Below, piece by piece: positions 40,061 through 47,777 of a DNA stretch of 58,735 nucleotides (position 1 is the stretch's first letter; every line of letters begins with the position of its first letter). A program made the translations under genes and the position numbers. The notes under the pieces were generated by a model. It searched no databases. It was not told the origin of the DNA and saw only the letters and a list, made by a program, of their open reading frames with translations. The DNA is from Oscillospiraceae bacterium (lineage in GTDB: Bacteria; Bacillota; Clostridia; Oscillospirales; Oscillospiraceae), in the NCBI GenBank assembly GCA_017535635.1, contig JAFXTU010000017.1, positions 1 to 58,735 on the forward strand, read 5' to 3'.

Positions 40061-42403
40061 ATGAAACGTGACACTATGAAAAAGGCGGTAAGCCTTGCGG
40101 TCCTGTTTATGCTGGCGCTCGCCCTGCTTCCCACGTTCTCGGCCGCGGCTGAGAGCGAGCTTCCGGCAGTGTTCGACCTGCGCAGCGTGGACACCGACGG
40201 CGATGGGATCGGCGACGCCTGCTGGGTCACCCCGGTCAAGCTCCAGAACCCCTTCGGGACCTGCTGGGGCTTCGCGGCCATCGCCTCGGCGGAGACCAGC
40301 ATCCTGAGCTCCGGCCTCGCCGCACAGGACGGCTACGCCGCGTATGCCGACCCGGAGAAGGGGCTGGAGGAGCTGAACCTCTCTGAGAAGCATCTGGCCT
40401 ATTTCGCGATGAAGACCATCGACGACCCGCGGGACCCGCAGTACGGGGAGGGGCTGTTTTTTACCGGACAGGAGGGCTCCTCCGACATCTACGATCCCGG
40501 CGGCAAACCGTTATACGCGACGAGCCTGTTCGCGTCCGGCATTGGGCCGGTACATGAGGATCTGAACGAACAGTTCGAATACCGCGGCAAGGAAGAGCTG
40601 TTCGTTGCCAAGATGTCGGACGGGCAGATCGTTTCCCTCTTCTTTGCCAAAGAGGACGACTGGGACATCGACGACGATCTCCGCTTTTACCAGAGCTATG
40701 TGCTGAAGGAATCCTACATCCTCCAGAGTCCAGTCGGAACGAGCGGCGCGGATTGGGAGAGGGCAGTAAACGCTTTCAAGGAGGTCCTGTATTCCGGGCA
40801 CGCGATTCAGATCGGCTATTGCGCGGAAAGATACAAAGCGGGTCAGGATGAGAGCACCTATTATTTCAGCGAGAACTGGTCGCACTACACCTATGAGCCG
40901 GTCGGGGCCAACCACGCGGTCACGATCATCGGCTGGGACGACCGTTATCCGAAGGAAAACTTTGCCCATAAGACCCCGGACGGGGAGGATGCGCCGATCC
41001 CGGAGCGCGACGGCGCCTGGCTCGTCAAAAACAGCTGGGGCTCCGAGGAGCGCGATTTCCCGGACAAAAAAGACTGGGGCCTTCTGCAGGGGCAGGACAA
41101 GGGCGTTTACAACGCGGAAACCGGGAAATATGAGTATGACCCCATCGAGGGCGCCGTCCACACGGGCTGCTTCTGGCTCTCCTACTGCGACCAAACCATT
41201 ATGTGCGCGGAGGCGCTGGAATTCGATTCCGTCACGGCGGAAGAGGGATATTACATCGCGGAGCACGATTATATGCCGGTCGACGAGATGAAATCTCTGC
41301 AATATGAGGACGAGACCAGCATGGCGAATGTCTTCTGCGTGGGCGACGAGGTGGACGCGGTCAGGATCGAGATGGTCTCCTGCCAGACCTATCTGCCCGA
41401 CGTGGACCTGCACGCGGACGTGTACCTGCTGGACGAGGACTGGGGATCGCCGACGGACGGTGTGCTCATTTCCCAGGCGGACGCCAGTTACCGCTACGGC
41501 GGCTTCCACAAGCTCGCGCTGGACACGCCCGCGGTCCTCCTCCGGGACCGGTATTTCTCCGTCGTCGTCACGCAGCGCACGTCGGAGGGACAATACACCT
41601 GCAATTATCAGCTTTCCAGCAACAAAAACGCTGCCGACGAGTACGGGTCTACGAGTTACGGTGTGGGCGTCGTCAATCCCCGCGAGAGCTTCTACAGCCA
41701 GGGCGAGGACTGGTACGATCTTTCCGAAGTATCCAGAACAGAGATCCTGGAAAGCCTGGTCGAAGAGGATGCGCTGTACTATGACATGGACAACTTCCCC
41801 ATCAAGGCCTATCTGTCGATCCCCTCCGAGGAAGAGATCCCCCGCAGCGCGGCGGATTACGCGGATCTGGAGGAGGGCGCCTGGTACTACGGCGCGGCAG
41901 GCTGGAGCCTTGAAAACGATATCGCCATGGGCACGGCGCCGGATGCCTTCTCCCCGGACGATCCCTGCTCTCGCGCGCAGACCGTGACCTGGCTGTGGCG
42001 AGCCGCAGGCATGCCGGAGCCGGAGACGACGGACTCTCCCTTCCGGGATGTGAACAAGGGAGATTACTTCTATTACGCCGTGCTGTGGGCATCGGAGAAC
42101 GGCATCGTCAACGGCGTTGGCGACGGCTTGTTCTCGCCCGGCGCGACCGTGACCAGAGCGCAGATGGCGGCGATCCTGTACCGCTACGAGGTCCTCTGCG
42201 GCGGCGGCTTCACCGGTGCGTGGGCCTTCCCCCTGGACTGCGCCGACGCGGAGGAGATCCCGGAATGGGCATACGAGCCGTTTTGCTGGCTGACCATGAA
42301 CGGCGTCTTTGAGGGAGACGGCGAAAACCTCCGTCCGAAGGATACCTGCACCCGTGCCCACGCCGTCTGCCTCCTGCATCGGTATTTCGCGCCGGAAGCG
42401 TAA
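40061..42403 (+). CDS. Secreted papain-family (C1A) cysteine protease with three SLH domains
   Basis: A 780-residue exported protein. After a signal peptide (AVSLAVLFMLALALLP, cleavage near SAAA) comes a C1A domain: oxyanion Gln and catalytic Cys in LQNPFGTCWGFAA, His in GANHAVTIIGWDD, Asn in LVKNSWG. A beta-rich middle domain follows (about residues 390-590), of the kind seen beside bacterial C1 peptidases. The last 180 residues hold three SLH repeats (YADLEEGAWYYGAAGWSLEN, FRDVNKGDYFYYAVLWASEN, EEIPEWAYEPFCWLTMNGVF) that attach it to the cell wall. ATG 40061 has TGGAG upstream. Papain-like enzymes cut peptide bonds; the flanking double-glycine peptides suggest, but do not prove, that they are substrates or co-functional. 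Confidence 0.88.
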   Translation: MKRDTMKKAVSLAVLFMLALALLPTFSAAAESELPAVFDLRSVDTDGDGIGDACWVTPVKLQNPFGTCWGFAAIASAETSILSSGLAAQDGYAAYADPEKGLEELNLSEKHLAYFAMKTIDDPRDPQYGEGLFFTGQEGSSDIYDPGGKPLYATSLFASGIGPVHEDLNEQFEYRGKEELFVAKMSDGQIVSLFFAKEDDWDIDDDLRFYQSYVLKESYILQSPVGTSGADWERAVNAFKEVLYSGHAIQIGYCAERYKAGQDESTYYFSENWSHYTYEPVGANHAVTIIGWDDRYPKENFAHKTPDGEDAPIPERDGAWLVKNSWGSEERDFPDKKDWGLLQGQDKGVYNAETGKYEYDPIEGAVHTGCFWLSYCDQTIMCAEALEFDSVTAEEGYYIAEHDYMPVDEMKSLQYEDETSMANVFCVGDEVDAVRIEMVSCQTYLPDVDLHADVYLLDEDWGSPTDGVLISQADASYRYGGFHKLALDTPAVLLRDRYFSVVVTQRTSEGQYTCNYQLSSNKNAADEYGSTSYGVGVVNPRESFYSQGEDWYDLSEVSRTEILESLVEEDALYYDMDNFPIKAYLSIPSEEEIPRSAADYADLEEGAWYYGAAGWSLENDIAMGTAPDAFSPDDPCSRAQTVTWLWRAAGMPEPETTDSPFRDVNKGDYFYYAVLWASENGIVNGVGDGLFSPGATVTRAQMAAILYRYEVLCGGGFTGAWAFPLDCADAEEIPEWAYEPFCWLTMNGVFEGDGENLRPKDTCTRAHAVCLLHRYFAPEA

Positions 42404-42444
42404 AATCGAGCTGACCGACGAACAGAAAAAAAGGAGATCAAAAC

Positions 42445-42648
42445 ATGGAAGACGAAAAGAAAACCGTTCAGGAAATCAGCGACGAAGCCCTGGATCAGGT
42501 GGCCGGCGGCTTCGGAGGAAAGGACAACCCCTGTCCGGACTGCGGCAGCAAGAAGTATGCCCGATTCCGAGCGGCGGATAAGAAGTATGTCTGCCCGGAC
42601 TGCGGACATGTATACGGGCTTAGCTTCAGTAAACTCGGCTTTTTTTGA
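42445..42648 (+). CDS. Double-glycine leader peptide 2 with zinc-ribbon-like core
   Basis: A 67-residue peptide. The leader ends in EISDEALDQVAGG (GG at 21-22), near-identical in pattern to the first peptide (EIADSELEQVSGG). The predicted core has FGGKDNPCPDCGSKK, then KYVCPDCGHVYG: two CPDCG knuckles 18 residues apart, as in a zinc ribbon. AAGGAG lies 10 bases before the ATG. An exported metal-binding core is unusual for a bacteriocin-type precursor. It could also be a small regulatory zinc protein that happens to carry such a leader; the match to the neighbour's leader argues otherwise. Confidence 0.7.
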   Translation: MEDEKKTVQEISDEALDQVAGGFGGKDNPCPDCGSKKYARFRAADKKYVCPDCGHVYGLSFSKLGFF

Positions 42649-42825
42649 GCGATACGAAAAAACGGAGGAACGTACCCTGGAACAAACTGAGAAGAAGCTT
42701 CCGACCCCCGAGGTGCCCCGGAGGAGAAAGCGGACGCCGTTTCCGGCGGCTGAGGAACGACGTCGTACAATACTCCGGGAAGGTCGTGTGCGCCCGGAAT
42801 TCTTCGATCTCGTTCGGCATCGCAC

Positions 42826-43240
42826 TCACCGCCTTTTTGCTTTGACCGCGTTGGCCTCGACCCGATCCGGCAGCACATCGAAGACAAAGCCCCGCTTGCC
42901 CGGGGCAACGGCGCATTGAAGCGCCGCGTCTGGGCTGACGCCGCTGCGGTTCAGATACTTCCGCACCCGGGAGGCCGCCAGGCCCAGCTTATGCTTTTTT
43001 CGCAGCCGCTCATAGTGTGCTTCATCGGGGCGCTGTCCGTTGTTCGATGGATGGCGCCTTTTTTCGTTTCTTCCCGCCGGTATCGGTCGTCCGTATCGCA
43101 GAAGCTGTCCCCCGCACCCGGTAGCCGCCCTTGCTAAAAACCGTGAAGACGTTCGTGAATCCCGCCTGCCGGTCGTAGGGGATCACGCCCGGCAGAAAAC
43201 GCTCCCGCGCCGACCGCTGCATACAGCAAGAGCCTGTACC
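42826..43240 (-). pseudogene. Decayed minus-strand coding remnant, unidentified
   Basis: Two segments in different frames show coding-like GC-biased third positions. One, upstream, contains LPGVIPYDRQAGFTNVFTVF. The other ends at a TGA at 42826-42828 and contains HYERLRKKHKLGLAASRVRK and GKRGFVFDVLPDR. Reading through requires a frameshift near 43040. I do not recognise the family. It lies in the otherwise gene-free stretch 42649-43278, and no intact gene was found there on either strand. Confidence 0.3.
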
Positions 43241-43258
43241 ATAAGCTGTACAGGCTCT
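43229..43258 (-). terminator. Hairpin after the small membrane protein gene
   Basis: AGAGCCTGTAC (43229-43239) pairs with 43248-43258 around an 8-base loop. It lies 20 bases past the stop of the 57-residue frame. There is no T-run, so termination is only possible. Confidence 0.4.
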
Positions 43259-43278
43259 CGCTCTGAGATCGGGTCCGG

Positions 43279-43452
43279 TTAAAACCCCAGGGTCGCGCCC
43301 AGGCGGTCCAGGGCGCTCCCAGCCAGCTTCAGCAGCCGGGAAACGCGGCGGCTCACCTTGTGTCTGCGGGGAAGGAAGCAGAGGCTGAGGCAGGCCCCCA
43401 GCATCAGTCCCGCGCCCATGCCCTTCAGGAAAAAGGTCCTGCTCACGGTCAT
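43279..43452 (-). CDS. Small single-pass membrane protein
   Basis: A 57-residue frame beginning MTVSRTFFLKGMGAGLMLGA. A hydrophobic segment (GAGLMLGACLSLCFL) is followed by a basic amphipathic tail (RRHKVSRRVSRLLKL). AAAGG precedes the ATG closely. The arrangement is that of short YtxH-like membrane proteins, but no family is assigned. It is divergent from PepF. Confidence 0.55.
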   Translation of the reverse strand: MTVSRTFFLKGMGAGLMLGACLSLCFLPRRHKVSRRVSRLLKLAGSALDRLGATLGF

Positions 43453-43539
43453 CCATCCTTTGTTCAGTCGATTTCCCCGCTAGTATTTCCAATGAACGGG
43501 CGGCGCTTCCCCGGGCTTATTTTCCAGGGGCGACAGAGT

Positions 43540-43568
43540 TTGCAAGTCCTTCCGGATTATGCTATGAT
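43540..43568 (+). promoter_or_regulatory. Promoter of pepF
   Basis: TTGCAA (43540-43545), 17 bases, TATGAT (43563-43568), about 55 bases before ATG 43622. Confidence 0.7.
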
Positions 43569-43621
43569 AATCATTATAACGACGCATAAAAATACAAACA
43601 GCCTTACAGGAGGGTTCACCT

Positions 43622-45424
43622 ATGAGCACGAAAGCCATTCCCAAGCGCAGCGAGGTCCCGGCGGAGGACACCTGGGACCTGAGCCACATTTTTCCCACGG
43701 AGGAGGCCTGGCAGGCGGAGTATGAGGCCCTGAAGGCCGTCCCCGCCGCCGTCGCCGCCTTCCAGGGGACCCTGGGGCAGGACGCGGAGACCCTGCTCCG
43801 CTGGTTCCGGGAGGAGGACGACCTCTCCCTCCGCCTCACGAAGCTCCACGGCTACGCAAACTGCCACTCCGACGAGGACACCGCCGACAGTCATTATGTG
43901 GACATGAAGAGCAAGGCCATGAGCGTCATCGTGGCCATTTCCTCCGCCGCGGCCTTCGCCACCCCGGAGATCATGGCCATCCCGGAGGAGACCCTGGACC
44001 GTTTCTATGCGGAGGCTCCCGGCCTGGAGACCTACCGCCGCAGCCTCTATCTCATCCGCCGGAGCCGGGAGCACATCCTCAGCCCGGAGTGCGAGGCCCT
44101 GCTGGCCGCCGCCGGAGAGATGTCCGACGCGCCGGACAACATCGGCAGCACCCTGCGGAACGCCGACATGCGCTTCCCTTCCGTCAAGGACGCCAAGGGG
44201 GAGGAGCACGTCCTCACCAACGGGACCCTCACCACCCTGCTGGAGGACCCGGACGTGAGCTTCCGGAAGCGGGTCTTTGAGACCTACTACACCCGCCTGG
44301 GGGAATACCGGAACACCATCGCCGCCACCCTGGACGGGCAGTTCAAGCAGCTCCGCTTCTACGCCCAGGCCCGGCACTATGAGAGCACCCTGGAGGCCTC
44401 CCTCTTCGGCAACGAGATCCCCACGGAGGTCTACCACAACCTCATCGAGGCGGTGCATCAGAACCTCCCGGCCATGTACCGCTACGTCGCCCTGCGGAAA
44501 AAGCTCCTGGGCCTCCCGGAGCTCCACATGTACGACGTCTACACCCCCATCGTCGCCGACGCCGCCAGCGAGATCAGCTTTGCGGAGGCCAAGGAGACCG
44601 TGCTCAAGGCTCTGGCCGTCCTGGGGGAGGACTACACCGCCATGCTGAAGGAGGGCTTTGAGGGCCGCTGGATCGACGTATACGAGAACGTGGGCAAGCG
44701 AAGCGGGGCCTACTCCTCCGGCTCGGCCTGGCCCCACCCCTACGTCCTCCTGAACCACAAGGACAATCTGGACAGCATGTTCACCCTGGCCCATGAGATG
44801 GGCCACGCCCTCCACAGCTATCTGAGCTGCAAAAACCAGCCCTTCAGCACCTCCGATTACGTGATCTTCGTGGCGGAGGTGGCCAGCACCGTGAACGAAG
44901 TCCTGCTCATGCGCCATCTCCTGGGGAAGACCGGGGAGAAGAAGGCGCGGGCCTACCTGATCAACCACTTCCTGGACCAGTTCAAGGGCACCATCTACCG
45001 CCAGACCATGTTTGCCGAGTTCGAGCTGATGATGGGCAAAATGTCCGAGGAGGGCGAGGCCCTCACCGCCGACGCCCTCAGCGAGAAGTACCTGGAGCTG
45101 AATAAGCTCTACTTCGGGCCGGACATGGTCTCCGACGAGGGGATCGCCCTGGAGTGGGCCCGGATCCCCCACTTCTTCTACGACTACTATGTGTTCCAGT
45201 ACGCCACCGGCTTCTCCGCCGCCGTGGCCATCGCCGAGCGCATTCTCAGCGAGGGCGCGCCCGCCGTGGCCGATTACAAGCGCTTCCTCTCCGGCGGCAG
45301 CAGCACCGACCCCATCAGCCTCCTGAAGATCGCGGGCGTGGACATGTCCGACCCCGCGCCGGTGAACAGCGCCCTGAAGCTCTTCGACGAGCTGGTGAGC
45401 GAGCTGGAGGCACTGGACCTGTAA
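43622..45424 (+). CDS. pepF: Oligoendopeptidase F
   Basis: A 600-residue zinc metallopeptidase of family M3B. It has an N-terminal helical domain (EDTWDLSHIFPTEEAWQAEY, the usual PepF start), then the HExxH motif in LAHEMGHALHSYLS (about residue 385) and the downstream Glu ligand in FVAEVASTVNEVLL. GSSTDPISLLKIAGVDM close to the C-terminus is typical. It cleaves short peptides in the cytoplasm after import. AGGAGGG precedes the ATG by seven bases. Monocistronic, with a strong terminator. Confidence 0.96.
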   Translation: MSTKAIPKRSEVPAEDTWDLSHIFPTEEAWQAEYEALKAVPAAVAAFQGTLGQDAETLLRWFREEDDLSLRLTKLHGYANCHSDEDTADSHYVDMKSKAMSVIVAISSAAAFATPEIMAIPEETLDRFYAEAPGLETYRRSLYLIRRSREHILSPECEALLAAAGEMSDAPDNIGSTLRNADMRFPSVKDAKGEEHVLTNGTLTTLLEDPDVSFRKRVFETYYTRLGEYRNTIAATLDGQFKQLRFYAQARHYESTLEASLFGNEIPTEVYHNLIEAVHQNLPAMYRYVALRKKLLGLPELHMYDVYTPIVADAASEISFAEAKETVLKALAVLGEDYTAMLKEGFEGRWIDVYENVGKRSGAYSSGSAWPHPYVLLNHKDNLDSMFTLAHEMGHALHSYLSCKNQPFSTSDYVIFVAEVASTVNEVLLMRHLLGKTGEKKARAYLINHFLDQFKGTIYRQTMFAEFELMMGKMSEEGEALTADALSEKYLELNKLYFGPDMVSDEGIALEWARIPHFFYDYYVFQYATGFSAAVAIAERILSEGAPAVADYKRFLSGGSSTDPISLLKIAGVDMSDPAPVNSALKLFDELVSELEALDL

Positions 45425-45446
45425 GTTCAGTTCCCCAAGATACCGT

Positions 45447-45480
45447 CGGCGGCAGGGCCCGATCCCGGGTCCTGCCGCCG
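45447..45480 (+). terminator. Terminator of pepF
   Basis: A 15-bp stem CGGCGGCAGGGCCCG (one G-T pair) with a four-base loop. Little T-run; it is placed between convergent genes. Confidence 0.65.
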
Positions 45481-45482
45481 TT

Positions 45483-45509
45483 CACTAATCACTAACCACT
45501 AATCACTAT
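45483..45509 (-). repeat. Heptamer array at the 3' end of the membrane protein gene
   Basis: On the minus strand it reads GATAGTGATTAGTGGTTAGTGA: about four AGTGATT/AGTGGTT heptamers. The last two codons and the TAG stop of the upstream gene lie inside the array. Confidence 0.7.
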
Positions 45510-46044
45510 CCCGCTCCAGCCGGAACACCAGGGACAGATTCGAGTCGTCGGAAGCGCGGTCGCCCCGCTCGGAGTCGTAATACCCGCTGACGAGAAAGAC
45601 GCCCCCGCCCTTTTGCTGGAGGACGTAGTACTGGACGGACTCGCGGTACACCAGGCCCCAGGTCTGGATGGCTCTCTTGCGAAGGGCTGCGGGGCTCAAG
45701 TCCCCGGCCCAGTCCCCGGTCTGGTCGAAGAGCTTGTCAAAATTCGAGCGGGTGAGCTTTACCTTCAGGAGGGTCCCCAGGTCCACCCACTCCTCCGCAG
45801 GGGGCGGATTGTCCCCCAGCAGGAGGTTCCAGTCTCCCCGGGCCAGAAGGCGTCCCTCCTCCGTGATCTCATACTGCGGCGGCTCCGACGGAGCCTTCCC
45901 TTCCCAGGCACCGGAGAGAAGGACGGTCTCCGCGGCGTCGTAGACCCCCGCCCGATAGGAGGGCCCGTAGCTCAGAAGGATCAGCAGGATCAGCGCCACC
46001 ACCACGATGGGCGCCGCAGACCAGAACCATCTTCCCTTGAACAT
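45499..46044 (-). CDS. Membrane-anchored protein of unknown function
   Basis: A 181-residue protein. One N-terminal hydrophobic anchor (WSAAPIVVVALILLILL) is followed by an extracytoplasmic domain with short beta segments and several Trp residues. It ends RLERDSD inside the heptamer array. No lipobox Cys and no recognised fold. GGAGG lies eight bases upstream of the ATG. It is separated from the upstream minus-strand O-antigen-ligase-like gene by a heptamer array, so it may be independently transcribed. I do not recognise the family. Confidence 0.6.
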   Translation of the reverse strand: MFKGRWFWSAAPIVVVALILLILLSYGPSYRAGVYDAAETVLLSGAWEGKAPSEPPQYEITEEGRLLARGDWNLLLGDNPPPAEEWVDLGTLLKVKLTRSNFDKLFDQTGDWAGDLSPAALRKRAIQTWGLVYRESVQYYVLQQKGGGVFLVSGYYDSERGDRASDDSNLSLVFRLERDSD

Positions 46045-46127
46045 CCCTTCCGCCTCCTTTCAATTTCGCAGCCTCGGATCTCAGCGCAACACTCCGCCGA
46101 TCTATGACGTTATCTGTTTTCAAATCC

Positions 46128-46197
46128 ATCGCCGCAGGCGATACCATAACTCCTCACTCCTCACTCCTCACTCCTCACTCCCCACTCTCCACTCTCG
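46128..46197 (-). repeat. ATCGCC hairpin plus heptamer array at the 3' end of the ligase gene
   Basis: ATCGCC-GCA-GGCGAT (46128-46142) is followed by about six heptamers. On the minus strand these read AGTGGAG, AGTGGGG and repeated AGTGAGG, before GTTATGGTATCGCC. The last residues (ARVESGE) and stop of the O-antigen-ligase-like gene are encoded in it. It is the closest match to the left end of the 1591-1905 element. Confidence 0.75.
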
Positions 46198-47773
46198 CCA
46201 GCCGGTGGCACACCGTCATCACCCCATAGAGGAACCAGAACACGAACATGCTCCGGGGGTAGTACCAGGTGTAATCCACCAGCCCCATGACCATGATGCC
46301 CAGCATGCTCCCCGCCGCGGCGGCGGCCAGGGGCCGCAGCTCCCCGGAGGCCAGGGCCGCGGCGGCAAAGGCGTTTTTCACCCGTCCCAGGAGGGCGAGG
46401 GTGTAGGCGGTGACGCCCACGATCCCCATCTCGGCGCAGAGCTGCATATAATTGTTGTGGCTGTGGAGGGCGAAGTTGCCGTCCTCCATGGGGGGCAGCT
46501 CATGGAGCGCGGCGTAGGTGGCGTCCGTCCCCAGGCCCACGCCGGTGGGCCAGCAGCGCTTCAGCAGCAGGGAAAAGGAATTGTAGATCTGCAGCCGGTA
46601 GCGGGTGGAGGAGTCCTTCATATTGCCGATGGTGGTGATGCGGGTGAGGATGGTGGAGGGCAGGAAGGGCAGGGCCAGGATCCCCAGGACCAGCAGGAGG
46701 AGAAGGTATCGCCAGTCCGTCAGCGTCACCAGGACCATCAGGGCCAGGATGAGACCGATCCAGCCGGAGCGGGAGTAGGTGGCGAAGCTGGCCGCCAGAC
46801 CGAAAGCCAGGACCAGGACGCAGAACACCCGGCCCCGGGTGCTCTTCTCGCTGATGAACAGCCCCAGGGCGAAGGGCAGAAGCATGGTGATAAAGGTGTG
46901 GAAGTTGTTGGGGTTGGAGAAGAAGGAGTAGATCCTTCCGGTGATCCCCTCGTTCAGGGACATGTCCAGCTGGTAGGAATAGAATTCCACGCCGTGGACG
47001 ATCTGCCAGCAGCCGTAAACGCAGGCCGCCAGCAGCCCGGTGAGCACCAGATAGAGCATGGTCCGCAGCTGCTTCACCGTTTCCACCGAGCCCAGCACCG
47101 TGAACGCGATCAGGGCGCAGGCAAAGTGGAAGATGAGGAAGCGGAGGCTCAGCCCCGGATGCGCCGAGAAGACGAAGGCCGCGAGGGCGCCGAGCAGGAA
47201 GAGAATGTGCATGGGGCTCAGCTCCCGCGCCTCGATGGGCCGGGCGCGGCGCCGGGGAATGTCCCAGAGGTAGTACGCAAGGAAGATCGCCGCCGCCCCG
47301 GCGGCGCCGTAGAGGTTGTTCCAGAGCTCATAGGGCACGCAGAGCATGAGGAGGAAGAGTCCTCCGGCCAGGATGTGCCGCCTGGGCGCCAGGGCGTCCA
47401 GGCCCCGGCCCAGGAGGGAGGCGCTCTCCCCCGCCGGGGAGGGCGTTTTGGGCGTGAGGGCCCTGGGGATCCGATTCAGCAGCCAGCCGAGGAAGGCGCA
47501 GGTCAGGCTGCTTTTCCAAAGGCGCTGCCAGGGTCCTTCCTCCGTCAGCAGGCGAAACAGATTGCTCTCCTTCACCAGGGCGCCGAAACGCCGGAAAAAG
47601 CGCTGCAAGGCCCCCTCCTCCGCCGCCAGGGCGCGGTAAAGGCGGCTATCCCGCACCAAGTCGGGGATCCGGAGGACCAGGTCCCGGCAAAGGCTCACCA
47701 GGAGGCAGGCGCTCACCAGCCCCCCGATCCGGCAGAGGATGGCCCAGGTCGTACTCTTCTTTACTGCGTTCAA
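46175..47773 (-). CDS. O-antigen ligase / polymerase-like membrane protein
   Basis: A 532-residue protein with about ten membrane helices after an N-terminal soluble stretch. The Wzy_C / O-antigen-ligase core is visible: an extended periplasm-type loop with SRSGWIGLILAL and SSTRYRLQIYNS, then the GVGLGTDA and HSHNNYMQLCAEMGIVGVTA motif that defines the family. Such enzymes join lipid-linked glycans to an acceptor or polymerise repeats. In a Gram-positive this is likely to serve capsule or wall glycan assembly. It starts four bases after the adjacent GT4 glycosyltransferase, forming a two-gene unit. The C-terminus is repeat-derived. Confidence 0.85.
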   Translation of the reverse strand: MNAVKKSTTWAILCRIGGLVSACLLVSLCRDLVLRIPDLVRDSRLYRALAAEEGALQRFFRRFGALVKESNLFRLLTEEGPWQRLWKSSLTCAFLGWLLNRIPRALTPKTPSPAGESASLLGRGLDALAPRRHILAGGLFLLMLCVPYELWNNLYGAAGAAAIFLAYYLWDIPRRRARPIEARELSPMHILFLLGALAAFVFSAHPGLSLRFLIFHFACALIAFTVLGSVETVKQLRTMLYLVLTGLLAACVYGCWQIVHGVEFYSYQLDMSLNEGITGRIYSFFSNPNNFHTFITMLLPFALGLFISEKSTRGRVFCVLVLAFGLAASFATYSRSGWIGLILALMVLVTLTDWRYLLLLLVLGILALPFLPSTILTRITTIGNMKDSSTRYRLQIYNSFSLLLKRCWPTGVGLGTDATYAALHELPPMEDGNFALHSHNNYMQLCAEMGIVGVTAYTLALLGRVKNAFAAAALASGELRPLAAAAAGSMLGIMVMGLVDYTWYYPRSMFVFWFLYGVMTVCHRLARVESGE

Positions 47774-47777
47774 GGTC

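Noticed and set aside
42645..42845. TTG-started 66-codon frame after leader peptide 2
   Set aside because: No separate ribosome site, Arg-rich composition typical of a non-coding GC-rich frame, and no sequence pattern shared with the peptides.
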